From Bacteroidetes bacterium QH_10_64_37 (GTDB lineage Bacteria > Bacteroidota > Rhodothermia > Rhodothermales > Salinibacteraceae), in assembly GCA_003023105.1 (NCBI GenBank), contig PXSZ01000086.1, positions 1 to 8,608 on the forward strand: a stretch of 8,608 nucleotides of DNA. Direction: 5' to 3'. Each line of letters opens with the position of its first letter. The first letter of the stretch is position 1. Of the stretch, positions 1 through 6,270 are shown piece by piece. The notes under the pieces are model-generated. The model did not search any database and had not been told where the DNA came from. It saw nothing but the letters and a program-made list of their open reading frames with translations. Both the position numbers and the translations under genes were made by a program.

Positions 1-241
1 GCCCGGCGTCGAACGTAAAGCCGTCCTGCTCAAAGACGCGCGCCCGTCCCCCCGGCTGATCGAGGCGGTCGACGAGCGTCACCCGAAAGCCGCGGGCTCG
101 CAACCGAATCGCCGACGCGAGCCCCCCGAAGCCCGCCCCCACGACAACGGCATGCGGCGCCCCCGGCCCGACGGGCACCGGTTCGGTGCGGGTGTTCAGC
201 GTAGCATTGTCGCGGCAGACGAGGCGGTCGATCCAACTCAT
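1..241 (-). CDS. crtI: Phytoene desaturase-type carotenoid FAD oxidoreductase, N-terminal part (runs off left edge)
   Basis: This reading frame opens with ATG at 241 and stays open to the window edge, giving 80 residues. Residues 31-40 form the dinucleotide-binding motif (AVVVGAGFGG, GxGxxG at G35-G40). An acidic strand end (VTLVDR) and a PGGRA motif near residues 63-67 follow, then FTFDAG at 75-80. This arrangement is characteristic of the CrtI/CrtN/CrtD family, which uses FAD to desaturate C40 or C30 carotenoid precursors at the membrane. Phytoene desaturase is the best guess, but the distinguishing C-terminal half is missing, so CrtD or another paralogue is possible. The Rossmann motif starts about 30 residues later than in typical CrtI proteins. 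The extra codons are mostly G/C-ending, like real coding sequence, which favours ATG 241, although GTG at 178 is an alternative start. The leader is pyrimidine-rich with no Shine-Dalgarno. The gene lies 221 nt downstream of the PAS kinase and probably has its own promoter. Confidence 0.8.
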   Translation of the reverse strand, partial: MSWIDRLVCRDNATLNTRTEPVPVGPGAPHAVVVGAGFGGLASAIRLRARGFRVTLVDRLDQPGGRARVFEQDGFTFDAG

Positions 242-334
242 GCAGGGAGAGGAAAGAGACCGGTAGACAAGGGGACGCACCAACGCTCCTGCGGTGCAGG
301 GGGTTCGCCCCGTATCGCCACGGTTTGGTTACGT

Positions 335-373
335 GTGGGAGTGGGCGTGTGGGCGTGATTGCGTATGGGTGGG
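335..373 (+). repeat. G-rich tract with tandem 8-bp repeat upstream of crtI
   Basis: The plus strand carries five GGG runs, at 337-339, 343-345, 351-353, 367-369 and 371-373. The octamer GTGGGCGT occurs twice in perfect tandem at 341-348 and 349-356, preceded by a partial copy (GTGGGA) at 335-340. Read in the crtI direction it is a C-rich stretch about 95-130 nt before the crtI start. The GGG spacing (3, 5, 13 and 1 nt) could allow a G-quadruplex with one long loop, or a protein-binding direct repeat. Neither function is established by sequence alone. Confidence 0.4.
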
Positions 374-448
374 TGTTTGCCCGACCGAAAAGAGGTTGAA
401 CACTACCTCGACGCCACCACGACGCTGCTGAACCGACTTGAGGTGTAG
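365..448 (+). CDS. Possible 27-aa small ORF or remnant of a gene's 3' end
   Basis: ATG at 365 opens a frame of 27 codons ending with TAG at 446-448, the only plausible plus-strand coding sequence in the window. The translated tail (DRKEVEHYLDATTTLLNRLE) reads like an amphipathic, acidic helix. Codons from about 401 to 433 end almost entirely in G or C, as in the real genes nearby. It converges on the PAS kinase, whose stop lies 14 nt beyond. The first few codons (MGGC) fall in the G-rich repeat and look non-coding, and an in-frame TGA sits at 356-358. It may therefore be the surviving C-terminal end of a decayed gene rather than a working small protein; TTG at 377 is another possible start. 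I do not recognise a family. The evidence is weak because the stretch is short. Confidence 0.2.
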   Translation: MGGCLPDRKEVEHYLDATTTLLNRLEV

Positions 449-449
449 T
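402..449. repeat. Imperfect inverted repeat between kinase 3' end and crtI
   Basis: The arms ACTACCTC (402-409) and GAGGTGTAGT (440-449) pair over eight base pairs, with a 2-nt bulge at 443-444 and a loop of about 30 nt. On the minus strand the structure lies shortly after the PAS kinase stop and is followed, about ten bases later, by a four-T run. It could act as a weak terminator between the kinase and crtI. The long loop and distant T-run make it a poor intrinsic terminator, and it overlaps the possible small ORF. Confidence 0.25.
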
Positions 450-462
450 CTGGAACCCACAG

Positions 463-3288
463 CTACCGCCCCGCAGACTCGTCAGTGCTGCGAAGGGCCT
501 CCCGGAGCGCCCCCCGCAGCTTCTCCTCACTGAAGGGCTTGGCGAGAAACGTCTGCGCCCCTGCATCGAGGGCTTCCTCCGTGCGCCCGTCGGCCACGCC
601 GCTGGCGGCCACGATGGGGAGAGTGGGATGCCGATCCCGCAGCGTCCGGATCAACTCCAGCCCACTCATTCCCGGCATGCGCAGGTCGGTGACGACAATG
701 TCGACGGCCTCTCCCTCCTCTTCAACAAGCCGCAGGGTCGCCGCCGCGTCGAGGGCGGTGCGCACCTCGTACCCGGCCGATTCCAGCGTCTGCCGAGCCG
801 ATTCCAGCACGAACTCCTCGTCGTCCACGACGAGCACGCGCTCCCCCTCCCCACCGGACGGCAAACGCTCCGTTTCCTCGGCTCCATTTTCCCCGGACTG
901 CGGCTCCGCCTCCTCCTCGGCGACGGGAAGATACATCCAGAACGTCGTCCCCACTCCTTCTTCACTTTCTACGTCGAGGAACCCGTCGTGGCTCTGGATG
1001 ATGCTGTAGGCCGTGGACAGGCCCAGGCCCGTGCCGTCGCCTTCCTCCTTCGTGGAGAAGAAGGGCTCGAAAACCTTGTCGACCACGTCGTCGGGCATGC
1101 CGGTCCCAGTGTCCTGCACCTCGATGCACACGTAGGGCCCCGGCTCCGCGTCGATGTTGCGACGGGCGTCGCTCTCGCTAAAGGTCACGGTTCGCGCCTC
1201 GATGGAGAGGGTGCCGCCGGTAGGCATGGCGTCCCGGGCGTTGACGCACAGGTTCATGAGCACCTGCTGAATCTGCGTCGCGTCGCCGACGATCGGGAGC
1301 AGGTCCTCCTCCGTGTGCGTCCGCACCTCGATGTCTTCCGGAAAAGTTTCCTCCGTCATCTCCTCCACCTCGTCGACGACCGTTGCCGGCTGCAGGGCCA
1401 CCCGCTCGCCCTCCACGCCCCGGGCAAAGGCCAGGACCTGCTCCACCATGTCGGATCCGCGCTCGGCGCTCTTCCGGATCATCGAAAGCGTCTGGGCCAC
1501 CTTCTCGTCGCCATCATCCACGCGGCGCTTGAGCACCTTCACCCCCAGCGTGATGGGCACCAGCAGGTTGCCCAGGTCGTGCGCGATGCCCCCGACGAGA
1601 CGACCGATGCTCTCCATGCGCTGGGAGCGCAGGAACTGCGACTCCAATCGCTTGCGCTCGGTGATGTCGGTATTGATGACGAGCACGTGCTTGGGATCGC
1701 CCGCGCTGTCGCGCACGAGCGACCAGCGGCTCTCCACGATGCGCTCCTCGTCGTCCTTGGTGCGCACGCGCAGCTCGCCCGTCCACTCTCCCTCCTCCAT
1801 CATCGTCTCGTGGCACTGCCGGAGCTTGTCCTCTTCGTCGGGGTCGTAGAGACACTGGTGGGCCCATTTGCCGAGGATTTCGTCCTTTGACCAGCCGGTG
1901 AGTCGCTCCGCGCTCTTGTTCCAGTAGGCGATCCGCCCCTCCATGTCGTGGGCCAGGATGGCGTCGCGGGCCTTGTCGAGGAACTGGGCCTGTTCGCGGA
2001 TCCGCTGCTCCGCTTCCTTCCGCTCAGTGATGTCGCGGTAGGTGACGGCCACGCCGTTTTCCACCCTCACGGCCATCACGTGAAACCAGTTGTCGAGGAT
2101 GTCAGTGGTGTGGTGAATCTCCATCTCGGCCGGCTCGCCGGTCTCCACCACCTCGCGGTAGACCTCGAACAGGCCCTTCTCCTCCTGCCAGGGCATGGCC
2201 TCGCGCAGCCGATCCCCGACCACCTCCTCGGCGGTGCTCCCGATGAGCTTTTCGGCCCGCGGATTGACCAGCACGCACTCGAAGTCGACGATGGCCTCGT
2301 CCTCGTCGCGGACCGCCGAGAAGACCATGATGCCGTCGAGCGAGCTGCTGAGGACGCTCGACAGCAGGTCGCGGGAGGTCTGAAGGGCTTCCTCCTTGAG
2401 CCGCTCGGCGGTAATGTCGTTGAAGGAGATGAGGACCGCGTAGGGGGCCTCCCGGCCGTCCCGAAACAGCGGCTGGGCATTGACCCGGATCCAACGGGGC
2501 GGCGCATCGGGCGGGTAGATGCCCATCACCTCGTCCTGCACCGGCTCGCGCTCGACGTAGGCCCGCCAGAACGGAAACTCGACGTTGGGGAGGGGCGTGC
2601 CGTCCTCCCGGAGCCCGCTCCAGATGTCGTCGTCGAACCGGCTGCCGACGATCTCGTCGAGCGGGCGGTCGAGGATGTCCTGCGCGGCCTCGTTCCCGTC
2701 CCGAAAGACGCCCTCATCGTCCATCAGGAGGATGCCCTCACTGATCGTGTCGACGAGTGCATCGAAGCGACGGTCCACCTGATGACGCAGGCTCTTGGCC
2801 TGTCGCTCCTCGGTCCGGTCGATGACGGAGAGGAGCACGCCCCGTTCCGCCCCCTTGCTCGCCTGCCACGGCCGCACCTCCCAGTCGACCCAGTAGATGG
2901 GGCCGTCGGGCTGGGATAGCATCCGCTCGCAGCCCTTTCGACTTTCTTTTTCCTCCAGACTCCGAACGAACGTGTCGCGCCATTCGTCGTCGGGGTCGGC
3001 AAACACGTCGAAAAAGACGCGCCGGTCCGTTGGAGTGGAGAGGGCCTCTTCCGGAGCTCCCACCGTCCCATCCGATTCGACCCGATTGAGGGCGACGGGA
3101 TTGCGGGTTTCGGCACTCTCGTTTTGGAAGACCTCCAGCCACTGCCGGCTGTAAGTGACGATGCGCCACTGGTCGTCGAGCAGAGCGACCGGCCCCGGCA
3201 TCGCCTCCACGAACTCCTTCAGGGTGCCGGGCTGTTCGACGAGCGGACCGGTCGAGCGCTTCTCAAGCTCGGGGGATGGGTGAGCCAT
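463..3288 (-). CDS. Soluble four-PAS hybrid histidine kinase with C-terminal receiver
   Basis: This 941-residue protein has no membrane segment or signal peptide, so it should sense a cytoplasmic signal. Four PAS/PAC units occupy roughly residues 22-162, 170-295, 302-425 and 430-547. The last three end in the usual D-I-T-x-E/R-x-like PAC tails; the first ends in IDRTEER. The dimerisation/phosphoacceptor segment follows, with H570 in GGIAHDLGNLL. The ATPase domain shows N683 in the N box, DTGTG at 726-730, FEPFF at 740-744 and GDGTGLGLS at 750-758. After an acidic linker, a receiver spans about 815-935, with acidic pocket D822/D823, phosphoacceptor D868 (TDLRMPG), S896 and K917. All residues needed for kinase and receiver chemistry are present. 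The phosphoryl acceptor after D868 (an Hpt protein or a regulator) is not in the window. The ATG at 3288 lies 7 nt after the aroC stop, so the two are almost certainly one transcript. The signal and any PAS cofactor cannot be told from sequence. Confidence 0.95.
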   Translation of the reverse strand: MAHPSPELEKRSTGPLVEQPGTLKEFVEAMPGPVALLDDQWRIVTYSRQWLEVFQNESAETRNPVALNRVESDGTVGAPEEALSTPTDRRVFFDVFADPDDEWRDTFVRSLEEKESRKGCERMLSQPDGPIYWVDWEVRPWQASKGAERGVLLSVIDRTEERQAKSLRHQVDRRFDALVDTISEGILLMDDEGVFRDGNEAAQDILDRPLDEIVGSRFDDDIWSGLREDGTPLPNVEFPFWRAYVEREPVQDEVMGIYPPDAPPRWIRVNAQPLFRDGREAPYAVLISFNDITAERLKEEALQTSRDLLSSVLSSSLDGIMVFSAVRDEDEAIVDFECVLVNPRAEKLIGSTAEEVVGDRLREAMPWQEEKGLFEVYREVVETGEPAEMEIHHTTDILDNWFHVMAVRVENGVAVTYRDITERKEAEQRIREQAQFLDKARDAILAHDMEGRIAYWNKSAERLTGWSKDEILGKWAHQCLYDPDEEDKLRQCHETMMEEGEWTGELRVRTKDDEERIVESRWSLVRDSAGDPKHVLVINTDITERKRLESQFLRSQRMESIGRLVGGIAHDLGNLLVPITLGVKVLKRRVDDGDEKVAQTLSMIRKSAERGSDMVEQVLAFARGVEGERVALQPATVVDEVEEMTEETFPEDIEVRTHTEEDLLPIVGDATQIQQVLMNLCVNARDAMPTGGTLSIEARTVTFSESDARRNIDAEPGPYVCIEVQDTGTGMPDDVVDKVFEPFFSTKEEGDGTGLGLSTAYSIIQSHDGFLDVESEEGVGTTFWMYLPVAEEEAEPQSGENGAEETERLPSGGEGERVLVVDDEEFVLESARQTLESAGYEVRTALDAAATLRLVEEEGEAVDIVVTDLRMPGMSGLELIRTLRDRHPTLPIVAASGVADGRTEEALDAGAQTFLAKPFSEEKLRGALREALRSTDESAGR

Positions 3289-3295
3289 AGCGTTC

Positions 3296-4525
3296 TCATT
3301 TGGATTGTGACGGGCCGGTCTTGGTCTCCCGGTCGGCCTCCACGTGGCGCCGGATCTCGGGCACGGAGTCGCCGCCGTATTTTCGGAGGAACTCGTTGGC
3401 GACCGTATAAGCGACGGTGGCCTCGGCCACAGTGGAGGCAGCCGGCACGCTCGTGATGTCGCTCCGCTCGTAGCGGGTGGGCTGGACCTCGCCCGTGGCG
3501 GTGTCCACCGAATCGAGCGGCTTGATGAGGGTCGGGATCGGCTTCATGTAGCCGCGCACGATGAGGGGCATGCCCGTGGACGTGCCGCCCTCGGTGCCGC
3601 CCGCGTGGTTGGTCCGACGCGGATAGGCCCACTCGCTGTCTTTGCGGGGCTCGATGGGATCGTGGACCTGAGAGCCCCGGCGTCGTGCATTGAAGAAGCC
3701 GTCGCCCACCTCGGCGGCCTTCTGGGCCTGAATGGAGCAGATGGCCTGTACGAGCTGCCCGTCGAGCCGACGGTCCCAGTGGACGTAGGAGCCGAGCCCC
3801 GGCGGCACGCCCGTAACGACTACCTCGTAGACGCCGCCGAGCGAGTCGCGCTCTTCCTTGGTCTGATCGATGTGCTCCACGCAGCGCTCGGTCATCTCGT
3901 CGTCGAGCATGCGCGTGGCGCTCTCGTCGGCCGCCTCGTAGAGCGCGCTCGCTCCGCCGCCCTCGTCGATGAGGGCATTGCGACGGTCGGCCCACTCCTC
4001 CGGCTCGTCGAACCCCACCTCGCCGATGCGCACCACGTGGCTGCCCACCTCGATGCCAAACGCGTTGAGCAGGCGCCGCGCCACGGAGCAGCAGGCCACC
4101 CGCACGGCCGTCTCGCGGGCGCTCGACCGGTCGATGACGGGGCGCATGTCGTCATGCTCGTACTTCTGCTTGCCCGCCAGGTCCGCGTGGCCGGGACGTG
4201 GCATCGTCACCGTTTCCATGTCTTCGGGGGGATCGCCCTCGATGGCCATCTTTTCCGGCCAGCCCGCCTTGTCTTTCTCGTAGGCCCCGTTGTCGATGCG
4301 AACAGCGATGGGACTGCCCAGCGTCTCGGAAAATCGGACGCCCGAGTAGATGTGCACCTTGTCGTTCTCGATCTTCGAGCGGCCCCCGCGCCCGTAGCCG
4401 AGCCAGCGCCGGGCCAGGTGCTCGTTGATGTCGTCGGGCGTGAGCGGAAGCTGGGCCGGCGCTCCTTCGAGGATGCCGATAATGGCCTCGCCGTGCGACT
4501 CACCCGCCGTGAGGTATCGAAGCAT
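3296..4525 (-). CDS. aroC: Chorismate synthase
   Basis: AroC converts 5-enolpyruvylshikimate-3-phosphate to chorismate, the last step of the shikimate pathway, using reduced FMN in the cytoplasm. Family signatures are clear: GESHG at 8-12 with H11, RPGHAD at 110-115 with H113, DRSSARETA at 132-140, NHAGG at 306-310, and RSD at 354-356 followed by VPAA. The start is ATG 4525, because homologues begin with a short M-L-R-x-[LI]-T-A-G-E-S-H-G opening; a longer open frame upstream crosses the repeat and the htrA gene and is not used. At 409 residues it is slightly longer than the usual 350-400. The opening, the LGYGRG stretch and the DGFFNARRRGSQVHD region resemble the actinobacterial/Firmicutes/Deinococcus type more than the N-x-F-G-x-x-F opening common in other Bacteroidota. 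Positions 145-146 are two cysteines where relatives usually have Ala-Gly. No Shine-Dalgarno is visible. The gene sits between htrA (55 nt) and the PAS kinase (7 nt). Confidence 0.97.
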   Translation of the reverse strand: MLRYLTAGESHGEAIIGILEGAPAQLPLTPDDINEHLARRWLGYGRGGRSKIENDKVHIYSGVRFSETLGSPIAVRIDNGAYEKDKAGWPEKMAIEGDPPEDMETVTMPRPGHADLAGKQKYEHDDMRPVIDRSSARETAVRVACCSVARRLLNAFGIEVGSHVVRIGEVGFDEPEEWADRRNALIDEGGGASALYEAADESATRMLDDEMTERCVEHIDQTKEERDSLGGVYEVVVTGVPPGLGSYVHWDRRLDGQLVQAICSIQAQKAAEVGDGFFNARRRGSQVHDPIEPRKDSEWAYPRRTNHAGGTEGGTSTGMPLIVRGYMKPIPTLIKPLDSVDTATGEVQPTRYERSDITSVPAASTVAEATVAYTVANEFLRKYGGDSVPEIRRHVEADRETKTGPSQSK

Positions 4526-4538
4526 GCTATTCGTTTGG

Positions 4539-4573
4539 ACGTGATACGTTACACGTTGAACATTGAACGTCGC
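4539..4573. repeat. Five tandem degenerate heptamers in htrA-aroC gap
   Basis: The 35 bases divide into five consecutive 7-mers, at 4539, 4546, 4553, 4560 and 4567. All begin with AC; four begin ACGT and one ACAT. Central units such as ACGTTAC, ACGTTGA and ACATTGA show the consensus ACGTTGA (TCAACGT on the gene strand). The block fills most of the 55-nt gap, ending 7 nt before the htrA stop and starting 13 nt upstream of the aroC start codon. Part of it (4553-4570) is also an imperfect palindrome. It could be a dispersed intergenic repeat family, a protein-binding array or an mRNA element. Which of these cannot be told from one copy. Confidence 0.6.
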
Positions 4574-4580
4574 AACGCCC

Positions 4581-6128
4581 CTACTCGATTTCGTAAAAGG
4601 CCGGGGTGCCGTCGCGGCGCTGCACCTGCACGAGGACCGGGGCCGTCGCATCCGCCAAACGCTGCACCACGTCGGCGGGCGTTTCAATTCGCGTGTCGCC
4701 GAGGTGCGTAATCACGACGTTGCGGGGCAGTCCCGCAGCGGCTGCTTTCCCGCCGCTCTCGACGTACGCGACGTACGCCCCTTCCTCTACTCCGAATGTG
4801 GAGGCCTCGGCGTCCGAAAGCATGCGAAGCCCAACGCTCCAGCCTTCGATTTCGGTGATGGCCGTGTCGTTCTGGCGGTTGTCGGGCGGTTGAAATTCGG
4901 GCGTCCCCGCATCGGAGGAGGACTCCGAGCGAAGGTCGCTCAGCCACTTCTGATACACGGGCGCGTCCTTTCCCATCAGCTCCACCGTCAGCATCTGCTC
5001 GGTGCCGTCCCGCCACACGCCGACGGCCACCGTGTCGCCCGGTCGCTTCAGGGCAATCACGCTCTGTAGGTCGTTCGGGGCATTGACCGGCTCGTTCATC
5101 ACAGACACCACGACGTCTCCGTCCCGCAGACCGGCCCGGTCCGCCGCGCTACCACGTTGCACGGTCTCGATGTACACGCCACGGATGTCGTCGAGGCCAA
5201 GATCATCGGCCCGCTCCGCGTCCACCGGGCGAATGCTCACCCCGAGATAGCCCCGTCGCACCTCGCCGTACGCAATCAGATCGGTGCTCACCCGCTCGAC
5301 CAGCGCCGACGGGATCGCAAACCCGTAGCCCTGGGTCCGCCGCGTCCGGCTGGCGATGGCGGTGTTGATCCCGACAAGCTCTCCCTGAAGATTCACGAGC
5401 GCCCCGCCCGAGTTGCCGGGATTGATGGCGGCGTCGGTCTGGATAAAGTTCTCGACCCCGAACTGGTCCTCGATGATTCGGAGCTGGCGCCCCAGGGCAC
5501 TGACGATGCCGGCGGTGACCGTCGAGGTGAGCTGCAACGGGTTGCCCACCGCCACCACCCAGTTGCCCACCTGAACGCCGTTGGAGTTCCCGAGGGGAAT
5601 CACTGGGAACTCGCCCCCTCCGTCGACTTTGATCACGGCGAGATCGGTCGCCGAATCCGTGCCGACGACGCGGGCCTCGAACGTCCGTTTGTCGGCCATG
5701 CGCACCCGGATGCGGTCCGCCCCCTCCACGACGTGATTGTTCGTCACGATGTACCCGTCCGGACTGATGAGCACGCCGCTCCCCAGGCTTTCAGCCGGCG
5801 GTCCGAAGGGATTCCCCTTCCGAGATCCCTCGTCCCCGGATTCCACGCGGATGGAGACGACCCCGTCGGTGACCTGCTGGGCCACGTCGTGAAACAGCCG
5901 GTTGAGAGCAGCAGGGGGCGGCCCCTCCTCCGTCCACTCTCGCGGCACCGACGCGGTCTGGGTGGTGCCGGCCCGTTCGGTCGTCCCCACGTGCCGAACG
6001 ATTCGGGTCACCGAGGAGGTGTCCGGCTCGTCGTCTACGACCAGCATCCCAAGGATGCCCGCCAGCAGCCCCATCAGCACCAGACCGATCCCGGCAAGCA
6101 ATCGTGCAGTGCGCCTCGAAGAAGACAT
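4581..6128 (-). CDS. HtrA/Deg family serine endoprotease, membrane-anchored, with two PDZ regions
   Basis: This 515-residue protein degrades or processes misfolded envelope proteins. After Arg5-Arg6 a hydrophobic helix covers about residues 9-31 and is followed by acidic DDEPD without an obvious A-x-A cleavage site. A DegS-like inner-membrane anchor with the protease in the periplasm is therefore likely. A polar linker of about 40 residues leads to the trypsin-like domain, roughly 75-285. The catalytic triad is complete: H132 (TNNHVVEG), D162 (TDLAVIK) and S240 (NPGNSGG). The first PDZ domain follows at about 290-388 and carries the GYLGV carboxylate-binding loop (293-297). A second, more divergent PDZ-like region spans about 424-510. 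ATG 6128 is chosen because it directly precedes the charged-then-hydrophobic N-terminus; the frame stays open further upstream but that part overlaps the kinase gene and is low-complexity Arg-rich. The leader is pyrimidine-rich (CTCCTCCCC) with no Shine-Dalgarno. DegP, DegQ or DegS equivalence cannot be assigned, so no symbol is given. Confidence 0.95.
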   Translation of the reverse strand: MSSSRRTARLLAGIGLVLMGLLAGILGMLVVDDEPDTSSVTRIVRHVGTTERAGTTQTASVPREWTEEGPPPAALNRLFHDVAQQVTDGVVSIRVESGDEGSRKGNPFGPPAESLGSGVLISPDGYIVTNNHVVEGADRIRVRMADKRTFEARVVGTDSATDLAVIKVDGGGEFPVIPLGNSNGVQVGNWVVAVGNPLQLTSTVTAGIVSALGRQLRIIEDQFGVENFIQTDAAINPGNSGGALVNLQGELVGINTAIASRTRRTQGYGFAIPSALVERVSTDLIAYGEVRRGYLGVSIRPVDAERADDLGLDDIRGVYIETVQRGSAADRAGLRDGDVVVSVMNEPVNAPNDLQSVIALKRPGDTVAVGVWRDGTEQMLTVELMGKDAPVYQKWLSDLRSESSSDAGTPEFQPPDNRQNDTAITEIEGWSVGLRMLSDAEASTFGVEEGAYVAYVESGGKAAAAGLPRNVVITHLGDTRIETPADVVQRLADATAPVLVQVQRRDGTPAFYEIE

Positions 6129-6270
6129 TCGGGGAGGAGCGACAAATGAGAGGTGAGCGGCCCAATCTCCACCCCAACCTCGCGGAATTGTTTCCGTCCG
6201 GCGGTCCAGTGCGAAACGCGGGCGTCCCGCATCCCACCTCTCCACTCCCACGCCCTCTACTCCCGCACCG
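6129..6270. other. 142-nt intergenic region between propeller kinase and htrA
   Basis: No convincing gene is seen here. A short perfect inverted repeat, GCGGG-CGT-CCCGC, lies at 6218-6230. On the minus strand it is followed only by a three-T run, so it is a weak terminator candidate at best. This is the natural place for an htrA promoter, but I find no good match to the Bacteroidota TTTG/TAnnTTTG pattern at the right spacing. The 3' half next to htrA is pyrimidine-rich on the coding strand. Confidence 0.4.

Noticed and set aside
628..1890. 420-codon plus-strand open frame antisense to the kinase core and receiver
   Set aside because: It is a mirror of a strongly conserved kinase frame, rich in His, Leu and Arg, with no recognisable domain.
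3289..3305. Shared TCCAAA upstream of both the aroC and kinase start codons
   Set aside because: Spacing to the ATG differs (8 and 10 nt), and the copy before the kinase is simply the last two codons of aroC. Coincidence is the simpler explanation.
3344..4711. Long plus-strand open frame antisense to the whole of aroC
   Set aside because: The opposite strand encodes chorismate synthase with all family signatures. The long antisense frame is what high GC and few stop codons produce, and its His/Arg/Gly/Ala-rich translation shows no domain.
6129..6200. Bacteroidota-type promoter for htrA (TTG plus TAnnTTTG)
   Set aside because: A TTTG occurs close to the start and a TTG lies upstream, but the rest of the -10 motif and the spacing do not fit.
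6218..6230. Short hairpin as an intrinsic terminator after the propeller kinase
   Set aside because: The stem is only five base pairs with a three-base loop and no real T-run after it on the minus strand. It is noted in the intergenic entry but not called a terminator.
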